A stretch of DNA of 64,000 nt, taken from contig CP129495.1 in NCBI GenBank assembly GCA_030584185.1, positions 1,013,608 to 1,077,607 of the forward strand, read 5' to 3'. Source of the stretch: Acidimicrobiia bacterium. GTDB lineage: Bacteria > Actinomycetota > Acidimicrobiia > Spongiisociales > UBA11373. This document shows, piece by piece, positions 16,804 to 24,257 of the stretch. How positions within the stretch are numbered: the stretch's first letter is position 1; every line of letters begins with the position of its first letter. Below the pieces are notes generated by a model. The model was not told where the DNA came from. It did not search any database and was given only the letters and a program-made list of their open reading frames with translations. Made by a program: the position numbers and the translations under genes.

Positions 16804-17568
16804 GTGAGCCCGTCGCGGCGACGCCGGGCCGTGGACATGTTGGTGTCCCGGTTGGGGTTGTCGCAGCGGCGGGTGTGTCGGATCGTTGGTCAGCATCGTT
16901 CCACCCAGCGTCACGCCCGCAGCGAGCCGGATCCGGATCGTGGTCTGCGCCGGTGGCTGGGGGACTTCGCCAAGCGGCATCCCCGCTGGGGATACCGCCG
17001 GGCTCATGCCGTGGCGGTTCGAGAAGGGCACCTGGTCAATCGCAAGAAGGTCCAGCGCCTGTGGCGCGAAGAAGGACTACGGGTGCCGCAGAAGAGGCGC
17101 AAGCGGCAACGGCTGGGTGACTCCACCACCCCGGCGGATCGGCTGGCCGCCGAGCATCCCGATCATGGGCGCTGGACTACCAGTTCGACGTCACCGTCAC
17201 GGGACGGACCATCAAGATCCTCCACGTCCTCGACGAACACACCCGGGAGTCGCTCAGCGATCTGGTGGCGTATTCGCTCGACGCGGATGCCACCGTCGGT
17301 GTCGTGGACAAGATCGTCGGGCAACGTGGAACCCATCGCCGCTTCATCCGCTGCGACAACGGACCCGAGCTCACCGCCAACGCCCTGCGCGACTGGTGCC
17401 GGTTCACCGGAGCCGGCACCGCCTACATCGACCCCGGCGCACCGTGGCAGAACCCGTGAGTCGAGTCCTACGGATCCCGGATGCGCGACGAGCTGTTGTC
17501 CATCGAAGCGTTCGACACCCTATTAGAAGCCCAGGTCCTCATAGCCGACTGGAGAGAGGAGTACAACG
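16804..17568 (+). pseudogene. IS3 OrfB, multiply broken
   Basis: The N-terminal part is intact (SRRRRAVDMLVSRLGLSQRR, HPRWGYRRAH). Near 17165 a frameshift moves the integrase core (ALDYQFDVT, first Asp; IRCDNGPE, second Asp) into another frame. At 17458-17460 TGA replaces the Trp of the conserved PWQNPW motif, before VESYGSRMRDELL. The frame then ends at the junction 17568/17569. Three independent lesions show long inactivity. Confidence 0.72.
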
Positions 17569-17810
17569 GGCACTCCGCGTTTCGGCGGGGTGTGATGGTG
17601 GCGAGGAGGTTCCAGTTGGGTCTGTCGGCGAAGAGCAGGGCCCGGATCCGGTAGTTGGGGAGGCTGGTGATCCCGAAGGCGGCCCGCTCGAGGCCACGAT
17701 CGTCCGGGTGAGCAAAGCCCCGGTCTGCCTTCTCCCGAGCACCTCCGAGGCGTGCGCGGCGAGCCTGCTCCTCGGTCCAAGCCCTGGCGGGACCTGGGTG
17801 TTGCACCCCC
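17569..17810 (-). mobile_element. IS terminus with transposase C-terminal remnant, copy 1
   Basis: The minus strand encodes a tail like YRIRALLFADRPNW ending near 17582, followed by an end sequence reading GAAACGCGGAGTGCC. This resembles the 3' end of an ISL3-type element, but the family is tentative. Copy 1 truncates the IS3 orfB. Confidence 0.4.
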
Positions 17811-17814
17811 GCCC

Positions 17815-18060
17815 TCAACCCACCTGGTCGAATTCGCCTCGTTCGATCAAGTCGGCGATGGCCTCGATCGAAGGCCCCGGCGGGCGGTCCCGGTCCAGAC
17901 GGGGCACCACGGTGCGGATCAGGTCGCGTACCGCAGCGGTGGTCGGGGCCGGACGCAGCGGCTGGCGCCGGTCGATCCCCTCTGCCGCACACATCAGCTC
18001 CACCGCCACCACCCGCACCGCGTTGTCCAGCACCATCCCCAGCTTGCGGCCCGCCCCCCA
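17815..18060 (-). pseudogene. hutH 3' fragment (duplicate)
   Basis: Encodes the last 81 residues of HutH (WGAGRKLGMVLDNAVRV onward, ending FDQVG) with a few substitutions relative to the intact gene. At 18060 homology ends abruptly and unrelated sequence begins. It lacks the active site and any start. Confidence 0.85.
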
Positions 18061-18155
18061 TTGGTGATTCCACTCAGGAGCCTCCGCCACGCCCCAGGAC
18101 ACACCAGAGCCTCCAAGAGGCCCAGGGTGATTCAAGCTCCCAGTTTCAACCTGGC

Positions 18156-18185
18156 TTGACAATGTTTGCCTGGATCGCGTATCTT
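18156..18185 (+). promoter_or_regulatory. Promoter of the SP2-LP2 cassette
   Basis: TTGACA (18156-18161), 18-nt spacer, TATCTT (18180-18185). It is an unusually consensus-like -35 for this window, and the 53-nt leader to ATG 18239 contains a strong GGAGG. Confidence 0.6.
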
Positions 18186-18238
18186 GACCGCTGTGCACGA
18201 TTCAGGCGTGCCGTTATCGCCGCGCGGAGGTGGAATCG

Positions 18239-18625
18239 ATGTACCAACAGCGGAAGATGGCTCGCCAAGTGCGCGTCCTCGTGGTCGCCGTTTCTATTGT
18301 TGGGTCCATGCTGGCCGTATCGGCGACGGCATGGGGCCACAGCTGGAATTTCGAGAGTTGCCAGTTCGCGGGAACCAACTGGATGTCCGGCGGCAACGGC
18401 AACTCGAGCACGACCGAACTCAATCCCGACGAGTGCGACTACCTCTGGACCAGGCTTCAGTTTCGCACGGAAGGCTACTGGTTCTGGTCGAGTGCTGCCT
18501 ACAGCTACGAAAACCTTGGCCAAGTGGTTCGGACGGTGTATCTCGTCCAGACCATCGGCGACAGCCAACACCGGGCCCAAGACAACTCCAGCAAGAACTA
18601 CAGCTCGACGTACACCCACCCGTAG
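18239..18625 (+). CDS. Small secreted protein SP2, bacteriocin-like candidate
   Basis: 128 residues. Signal peptide (VRVLVVAVSIVGSMLAVSA, cleavage near TAWG), then about 95 mature residues with two cysteines (FESCQ, DECDY), many Trp/Tyr/Ser/Asn and a C terminus YSSTYTHP. ATG 18239 is set by GCGGAGG 8 nt upstream. Like SP1 it starts with a MAR-type basic n-region, is aromatic-rich and is followed at once by an LP-type lipoprotein (2 nt gap). No named family is recognised; clear AT bias against neighbours suggests transfer. Confidence 0.7.
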   Translation: MYQQRKMARQVRVLVVAVSIVGSMLAVSATAWGHSWNFESCQFAGTNWMSGGNGNSSTTELNPDECDYLWTRLQFRTEGYWFWSSAAYSYENLGQVVRTVYLVQTIGDSQHRAQDNSSKNYSSTYTHP

Positions 18626-18627
18626 CG

Positions 18628-19221
18628 ATGCAGCTAGGTGAAGCGGGAGTCCGCCGTATCGTCGCTTCAGCCGCAGTTGCGGTGCTTGGGCTCACCGGCT
18701 GCCAAGGAGGATTGGAAGTCGGTGACGCCATAGCGCGAGAGGCTGAGCTCGGGGGACTCCACGAGGCTGCCGTGGCGGGAGGATTCGAGTTTCAGGCGGA
18801 GATCCTCTCCGATGGGTTGGTGAGCTACGCCGAGTATGAGGCGGCTGTGTTCGCGACCATCAGCTGTCTGCGGGAGCAAGGTCTGAGAGTCCTGGGGCCA
18901 ACAGAGTCGTCGGATGGACTTCTGGCCTACTCGTATGGTGGGGCCGAGACCAAGAAAGAATCAGACGCCCAAGTTGTCATCGGTGATGAGTGCGAGAGTC
19001 GGTATCTGAATTATGTCAGCGGAGGTTACAAGATCCTCCATGCTCCGAGCGCTGAGGAGATGCAACAGAGGCGCCTCGAGTATGCAGAATGCCTCCATGA
19101 TCGCGGATACGAGATTCATGCTGGGGCCACCGGTCCGGAGATGGACGAGCTCTCATCAGCAGTAGATGACTTGACCTGCGCCATTCGGTACAGCGACACC
19201 ATGGTGATCTCTGGGTACTAG
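18628..19221 (+). CDS. Lipoprotein LP2 of the secreted-peptide cassette
   Basis: 197 residues. Signal sequence IVASAAVAVLGLTGC with a canonical LTGC lipobox. The mature region shows Cys-centred motifs like those in LP1: SCLREQGLRVLG, ECLHDRGYEI, plus GDECESRY and DLTCAIRY. The recurrent form C-L-x-x-x-G-[FLY] with two other cysteines suggests disulfide-linked repeats. It starts 2 nt after the SP2 stop and is certainly co-transcribed. Role unknown; an immunity or sensing partner for SP2 is an inference from the pairing. Confidence 0.75.
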   Translation: MQLGEAGVRRIVASAAVAVLGLTGCQGGLEVGDAIAREAELGGLHEAAVAGGFEFQAEILSDGLVSYAEYEAAVFATISCLREQGLRVLGPTESSDGLLAYSYGGAETKKESDAQVVIGDECESRYLNYVSGGYKILHAPSAEEMQQRRLEYAECLHDRGYEIHAGATGPEMDELSSAVDDLTCAIRYSDTMVISGY

Positions 19222-19317
19222 GTGCTCTGGGTCGGGCCTGACGGGAACGCTTGTGTCGTACCGAGTTTCGACATCCTGATTCGATCGAGAATGTCAACCG
19301 GATCGCGCGCCCTTGAT

Positions 19318-19560
19318 GGCACTCCGCGTTTCAGCGTGGTGTGATGGTGGCGAGGAGGTCCCAGTTGGGTCTGTCGGCGAAGAGCAGGGCCCGGATCCGG
19401 TAGTTGGGGAGGCTGGTGATCCCGAAGGCGGCCCGCTCGAGGCCCTGATCGTCCGGGTGAGCAAAGCCCCGGTCTGCCTTCGCCCGATCACCTCCGAGGC
19501 GTGCGCGGCGAGCCTGCTCCTCGGTCCAAGCCCTGGCGGGACCTGGGTGTTGCACCCTCG
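19318..19560 (-). mobile_element. IS terminus with transposase C-terminal remnant, copy 2
   Basis: Same content as in copy 1: the minus strand encodes YRIRALLFADRPNWDLLAT before a stop at 19331-19333, and GGCACTCCGCGTTTC marks the element end at 19318. It sits immediately downstream of hutH. ISL3-like by appearance, tentative. Confidence 0.4.
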
Positions 19561-19809
19561 CCCTCAACCCACCTGGTCGAACTCGCCTCGTTCGATCAGG
19601 TCGGCGATGGCCTCTACGGACGGCCCCGGCGGGCGGTCCCGGTCCAGGCGGGGCACCACGGTGCGGATCAGGTCGCGTACCGCAGCGGTGGTCGGGGCCG
19701 GACGCAACGGCTGGCGCCGGTCGATCCCCTCTGCCGCACACAGCAGCTCCACCGCCACCACCCGCATCGCATTGTCCAGCACCATCCCCAGCTTGCGGCC
19801 CGCCCCCCA
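19318..19809 (-). repeat. 492-bp direct repeat, copy 2 (IS end + hutH 3' end)
   Basis: Same orientation as 17569-18060. This copy includes the 3' end of the intact hutH, so it is the likely parent. The two copies bracket the SP2-LP2 cassette. Confidence 0.85.
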
Positions 19810-21075
19810 CCCCATCGACACGTGGTCCTCCTGCAGGCCCGACGTGGGCACGCTGTCCACCGAAGCCGGATGGCACAGCACCCGGTTCTCGGCCACCAGC
19901 GCCGCAGCCGTGTACTGGGCGATCATGTACCCGGAGTTGAGTCCGGGCCGGGTGGCCAGAAACGGGGGCAACCCCGCCGACCGCGCCGGGTCCAGGATCC
20001 GATCGGTGCGCCGCTCCGAGATGCTGCCCAACTCGGCTACGGCGATTGCGGCGAAGTCGAGGGCGAAGGCCAGCGGCTCGCCGTGGAAGTTCCCCGCCGA
20101 CACCACCTCGCCCCGATCCCCGAACACGATCGGGTTGTCCACCACCGAGCCCAGCTCGACACGCGCCACCGACTCGCAGTGGGTGAGCACGTCACGCGCC
20201 GCCCCATGAACCTGAGGGGCGCAGCGCAACGAGTAGGCATCCTGAACTGCATGGTCGAAGTCGTCGCGATGGCTGGCCACGATCTCGGAACCCGCCAGGG
20301 CGCCGCGGATGCGACGAGCCGACTCCACCTGCCCCGGATGCGGGCGCAGGGCATGCACCTCCTCGGCGAAGGGCCGTTCGCTGCCCAGCAGCGCCTCCAC
20401 GCTCGCGGCCGCCGCCAGATCCGCCGCATCCACCAGCCGGCGTGCCCGCTCCAACGCCAGCACCAGCATCGCCAGCATCCCCTCGGTGCCGTTGAGCAGG
20501 CTCAGGCCCTCCTTCGGTTCCAGCACCAGCGGTTCCAGGCCGGCACCGGCGAGAGCATCGGCGGCAGGCATCACCACGCCGCCCGCCCGCACCGTCCCCT
20601 CCCCGATCACCGGCAGCGCCAGGTGGGCGAAAGGGGCCAGGTCGCCCGAAGCCCCCACCGATCCCTGCGACGGGACGACGGGCAGGATGTCACGCTCCAG
20701 CAGTTCGAGGAGCCGACGCACCACCTCCACCCGCACCCCCGAGTATCCCTGAGCCAGGGTGCGCGCCCGCAGCAGCAGCATCGCCCGCACCTGCTCGTCG
20801 GGAAGCGGCGGCCCCACACCGGCGGCATGAGATCGAAGCAGGGCCACCTGCATCTCCGCCGACATCTCGGGCTCCACCCGGGTGCTCGACAGCGCACCGA
20901 ACCCGGTGGTCACCCCGTACACCACGGCGTCGCCAGCCACCGCCTCGGCGATCACCCGCCGCGCCGGCTCCAGACGACCCTCCACGTCCGGGCCGAGAAC
21001 GACGCGGGTCTGGCGATGGGCCACTGCCACCACGTCGGCCGGATCCAGCGGATCGCCGGTGACGACGACGGTCAC
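19564..21075 (-). CDS. hutH: Histidine ammonia-lyase HutH
   Basis: 503 residues, full length. Deaminates histidine to trans-urocanate, the entry step of the hut pathway. The MIO prosthetic group forms from Ala-Ser-Gly at residues 142-144 (QGSVGASGDLAPFAH), exactly the position in the characterised Pseudomonas enzyme. YGVTTGFG near residue 53 holds the catalytic Tyr. GTG 21073-21075 overlaps the hutG stop (GTGA) and follows GGGAGGGG. Downstream, where hutU would be expected, the accessory island begins. Confidence 0.95.
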   Translation of the reverse strand: MTVVVTGDPLDPADVVAVAHRQTRVVLGPDVEGRLEPARRVIAEAVAGDAVVYGVTTGFGALSSTRVEPEMSAEMQVALLRSHAAGVGPPLPDEQVRAMLLLRARTLAQGYSGVRVEVVRRLLELLERDILPVVPSQGSVGASGDLAPFAHLALPVIGEGTVRAGGVVMPAADALAGAGLEPLVLEPKEGLSLLNGTEGMLAMLVLALERARRLVDAADLAAAASVEALLGSERPFAEEVHALRPHPGQVESARRIRGALAGSEIVASHRDDFDHAVQDAYSLRCAPQVHGAARDVLTHCESVARVELGSVVDNPIVFGDRGEVVSAGNFHGEPLAFALDFAAIAVAELGSISERRTDRILDPARSAGLPPFLATRPGLNSGYMIAQYTAAALVAENRVLCHPASVDSVPTSGLQEDHVSMGWGAGRKLGMVLDNAMRVVAVELLCAAEGIDRRQPLRPAPTTAAVRDLIRTVVPRLDRDRPPGPSVEAIADLIERGEFDQVG

Positions 21076-21980
21076 GACCCCTCCCGGGAAGCCAGCCCTG
21101 ACACGAACGCCAGGAAGGCGGTGGCGGCGTTGCGCACCGTGATGCCATCACGGTCTCGTACCGGATCCACCTCCACGAAGTCGGCGGCGGCCACGGCCGG
21201 ATGGCCCCCCGCCGCCCGGCAGGCGGCCGCCAGCTGCCGGGGGTTCATCCCCCCCGGTCGCGACCCGGGGCACCCCGGGGCGAAGGCCTGGTCGAGGACA
21301 TCGACGTCGACGTCGACGAAGACCCAGTCGCACCTCCGCCCCAGGTCGTTCAAGGCGCTCGTCACCGCCCATCCCGCCCCCACCTCGTCGACCGTGGTCA
21401 TGGTCACCACCTCCACCCCGTGGTCCCGGCACCAGGCGCGGTACTCCTGCGAGTTGGCGAACGAGTGGATCCCCACCTGGATCACCCGGCCGTCGGGAAG
21501 GCCGTCCTCGATCAGCCCCCGGATCGGACTGCCGTTGGTCGGCCCGCCCTCGGTGAGGCGGACATCGTGATGGGCGTCGAGGGTGAGGATCCCCACCCTC
21601 CCCAGGTCACCGCCGGCGAGGCCCTTCACCAGGGGGCGGGTGATGGCGTTGTCGCCGCCGAGGAAAGCCTTGACCGGCCCGGCGGGAAGCCCGGCGGCGA
21701 GCCGCTCCACCTCACCGGGCATGACGTGCATGTCGAGACCCTCCACCGGCCAGTCGCCCAGATCGGCGACGGTCACCCGGCGCAGATCGGCCTCGGTCTC
21801 CCCGTCGAACACCGACATGCCGCCCAGGGCGCTGCGCACGGCGCCGGGGCACCGCCACGCCTCGGACGGGCTGAGCGACGCCGACGACGACGGCACCCCG
21901 GCCACCAGCAGGTCGGGAGAGGAAGAGGCCGATGCCAGCCAGTCGTCGGCTCTTGGCCACAGAGGATCGGAGATCGCCAT
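21072..21980 (-). CDS. hutG: Ureohydrolase-family formimidoylglutamase (HutG)
   Basis: 302 residues of the arginase/agmatinase/formiminoglutamase family. Mn2+-binding motifs are present: FLGGDNAITR, LTLDAHHDVR and VFVDVDVDVLDQAFAPGCPGS. Position directly upstream of and overlapping hutH argues for hydrolysis of N-formimino-glutamate to glutamate and formamide rather than for agmatinase, though the family alone cannot settle this. TAGCCT lies 8 nt before ATG 21978-21980, so it heads the operon with a leaderless start. Confidence 0.85.
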   Translation of the reverse strand: MAISDPLWPRADDWLASASSSPDLLVAGVPSSSASLSPSEAWRCPGAVRSALGGMSVFDGETEADLRRVTVADLGDWPVEGLDMHVMPGEVERLAAGLPAGPVKAFLGGDNAITRPLVKGLAGGDLGRVGILTLDAHHDVRLTEGGPTNGSPIRGLIEDGLPDGRVIQVGIHSFANSQEYRAWCRDHGVEVVTMTTVDEVGAGWAVTSALNDLGRRCDWVFVDVDVDVLDQAFAPGCPGSRPGGMNPRQLAAACRAAGGHPAVAAADFVEVDPVRDRDGITVRNAATAFLAFVSGLASREGS

Positions 21981-21988
21981 CAACCCCG

Positions 21989-21994
21989 AGGCTA
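21989..21994 (-). promoter_or_regulatory. -10 box of the hutG-hutH operon
   Basis: Reads TAGCCT on the minus strand, 8 nt before the hutG ATG. Confidence 0.5.
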
Positions 21995-22027
21995 CCGGCA
22001 GCAGCGGGCCGGGAGCGTCCCCGCCGG

Positions 22028-22033
22028 TAGGGT
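22028..22033 (+). promoter_or_regulatory. -10 box of arfB
   Basis: TAGGGT, 6 nt before ATG 22040. Confidence 0.5.
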
Positions 22034-22039
22034 TGCGCC

Positions 22040-22474
22040 ATGACCGCCGACGGTCCGCTCCGGGTTGCGGCGAGCCTCACCATCCCCGCAGCCGAACTCA
22101 GATGGCGCTTCGACCCGTCCGGAGGGCCCGGCGGTCAGCACGCCAACAAGACCTCCACCCGCGCCGAGGTCTCGTGGGAGGTGGCCCGCAGCGAGGCGGT
22201 CACCGAGGAGGTCCGCTCCCGCCTCCTGGAGCGGCTTGGCGGCCGAGCCCCGGGCGGGGTGATCACCATCGCCGTCGACGAGACCCGGTCCCAGTGGCGC
22301 AACCGGGTCATCGCCCGGAGACGGCTGGCCGCCGTGCTCGACGAGGCGCTGCGACCCGAGGCGGAGCGGGTCGCCACCAGGATTCCGGCGTCGGCCCGTC
22401 GCAGGCGCCTGGAGCGCAAGAGGCGGCGGGCCGAGCTGAAACGAGGGCGACGAGCACCCGAACCCGACGAGTGA
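22040..22474 (+). CDS. arfB: Alternative ribosome-rescue factor ArfB (YaeJ-type peptidyl-tRNA hydrolase)
   Basis: 144 residues. A release-factor-like catalytic domain with the GGQ motif at 31-33 (SGGPGGQHANKT) and the Arg/Lys-rich C-terminal tail (RRRRLERKRRRAELKRGRR) that enters the empty mRNA channel of stalled ribosomes. There is no codon-recognition domain, so it is not RF1/RF2. Divergent from hutG. Confidence 0.92.
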   Translation: MTADGPLRVAASLTIPAAELRWRFDPSGGPGGQHANKTSTRAEVSWEVARSEAVTEEVRSRLLERLGGRAPGGVITIAVDETRSQWRNRVIARRRLAAVLDEALRPEAERVATRIPASARRRRLERKRRRAELKRGRRAPEPDE

Positions 22475-22510
22475 GCCGTGATCCGCGTCGGAGTCCCCTC
22501 AGGACGAGGG

Positions 22511-24199
22511 TCAGGCTCCCGGTGCCTGATGATCGACCCGGGCCAGATGGGCGCGGGCGTGGGCGATCGCCTCCTCCGAGGTGACGAAGAGGTGGTCGCG
22601 GTTGCGGCTGATCAGGTCGAGCACCCCGGCACGCTCCAGCATCGTCTCGGGCTGTGGCTGGAGGCCCGACACCAGCACCAGGATCTTGCGCCGCTCCAGG
22701 GCCTCGACCAGGTTGCGCAGGGCGGTGAGCCCGGTGGCGTCCATCACCGGGACCCGCCGCATCCGCAGGATCACCACCTTGATGTCGGAGCCCACCTTCA
22801 GCACCTGGTCGAAGAAGCGGGTGGCGGCGCCGAAGAACACGGGCCCATCGATGCGGTAGGCCATGATCGCCTCCCGTCCCAGCTCCACCTCCTCGCGTAC
22901 CTCGTCGGCGGTGTCGTGATGCTCCCCATCCGAGCCCATCAGGCTCTCCGGCTGAATGCTGAGCAGCCGGCTCATCCGCACCACGAACAGTGCCCCGGCG
23001 GCGATCATCCCCACCTCGATGGCGAGGATGAGGTCGAACACGATGGTCACCCCCATCGTCAGCACGAGCACGAAGGCGTCGGAGCGCGTCGCCCGCAGAA
23101 TGGTGCGCGCCGCATGGGACTCCACCATCCGGATCGCCACCACCATCAGGATCCCTCCCAACACGGCGAGCGGGATGCGGGAGGCGAACGGCGCCAGGAA
23201 GAGCACGATCACCCCCAACGCGACGCCGTGGACGATCGACGCCATCCGGGTGCGGGCCCCCGAACGCAGGTTGACGGCGGTGCGGGCGAGAGCACCGGTG
23301 GCAGGCATCCCGCCGAACATCCCGGCGGCGACGTTGGCCAGGCCCTGCCCGAACAGCTCCCGGTCGGGATCGTGCCTCTCCTCGATGGTCTGCCCGTCGG
23401 CCACCACCGCCGAGAGCAGGCTCTCCAGGGCGGCGAGGATCGCCACCGCCAGCGACACCCGGGCGAGATCGACCACCGCTCCCACCGACCAGACGGGAAG
23501 GGCGGGTGCCGGCAGTCCCCGCGGCACACCGGACACCCGGGCCACGGAGTCGAACCACGGCAGCAGCGACACCCCGACCCCGGCGAGGAGGGCGACCACA
23601 CTCGCCGGGACCGCCCGCACCCGAGGGATCCGGGCCCACAGCGCCATCACGACCGCCGTCGACACGCCGAGCACCAGTGCGGGGGCGGTGGGGGTCTCGA
23701 AGAAGGCGGCCACGGTGCGACCCGCCGAGATCAGCGTCGACTCCGCCGGCTCCCCCGAGACGCCGAGCACCGACGGCAGTTGCTGCAGGAAGATGATCAC
23801 CGCGATCCCGTTGGTGAACCCGGTGATCACCGGCCAGGGCACGAATCCGATGTAGCGCCCGATGCCTCCCGCCGCCATCGCCACCAGGATCGACCCGGCG
23901 ATCACGGCCACCAGCGGGAGCGCCCCCGCCCCGTGCCGGGCGACGATCGGGATCAGCACCACCGCCATGGCGCCGGTGGGCCCGGACACCTGGAAGTTGG
24001 ACCCGCCGAACACGGCGGCGACCACGCCGGCGACGATGGCGGTCACCACTCCGACCCCGGGGGCTGCGCCGACGGTCACGGCGAACCCGAGTGCCAGCGG
24101 CAGGGCGACCACCGCAACGGTGAGCCCCGCCACCAGGTCGGAGGCGAAAAAGGACAGGCGGTAGTCCGAGCGTCGGGGCAAGAGGGAGCGAAGGCTCAC
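22511..24199 (-). CDS. SulP-family anion transporter with STAS domain
   Basis: 562 residues. The N-terminal 400 contain about 12 hydrophobic segments, with the SulP signature near the start (LVAGLTVAVVALPLALGFA). Residues about 430-550 form a cytoplasmic STAS domain (YRIDGPVFFGAA, VVILRMRRVPVMDATGL). Likely substrates are sulfate, bicarbonate or dicarboxylates; the sequence does not say which. GTG start at 24197-24199. Convergent with arfB. Confidence 0.9.
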   Translation of the reverse strand: MSLRSLLPRRSDYRLSFFASDLVAGLTVAVVALPLALGFAVTVGAAPGVGVVTAIVAGVVAAVFGGSNFQVSGPTGAMAVVLIPIVARHGAGALPLVAVIAGSILVAMAAGGIGRYIGFVPWPVITGFTNGIAVIIFLQQLPSVLGVSGEPAESTLISAGRTVAAFFETPTAPALVLGVSTAVVMALWARIPRVRAVPASVVALLAGVGVSLLPWFDSVARVSGVPRGLPAPALPVWSVGAVVDLARVSLAVAILAALESLLSAVVADGQTIEERHDPDRELFGQGLANVAAGMFGGMPATGALARTAVNLRSGARTRMASIVHGVALGVIVLFLAPFASRIPLAVLGGILMVVAIRMVESHAARTILRATRSDAFVLVLTMGVTIVFDLILAIEVGMIAAGALFVVRMSRLLSIQPESLMGSDGEHHDTADEVREEVELGREAIMAYRIDGPVFFGAATRFFDQVLKVGSDIKVVILRMRRVPVMDATGLTALRNLVEALERRKILVLVSGLQPQPETMLERAGVLDLISRNRDHLFVTSEEAIAHARAHLARVDHQAPGA

Positions 24200-24257
24200 G
24201 GCGAGACGGAACTCTAGGTGTGCGCCGCCCCGCTCGAATCGGGCCCCAAGAGGCCCG

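Larger units (their letters stand above)
16457..17568 (+). mobile_element. IS3-family element, degenerate and 3'-truncated
   Basis: The left end starts TGACCCCCTGAGATTGGTCC at 16457. It carries orfA (from 16530) and orfB (from 16804). The element ends at 17568 where orfB runs into the 492-bp repeat, before its last conserved residues and right inverted repeat. Confidence 0.7.
17569..18060 (-). repeat. 492-bp direct repeat, copy 1 (IS end + hutH 3' end)
   Basis: Collinear with 19318-19809 without gaps; by eye about 20 mismatches. The first 240 bp carry an IS terminus (GGCACTCCGCGTTTC) and a transposase tail; the rest is the last 81 codons of hutH. Confidence 0.85.

Noticed and set aside
22052-23639. 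Possible extra coding frames antisense to SulP
   Set aside because: Low-complexity Arg/Pro/His frames without domains.
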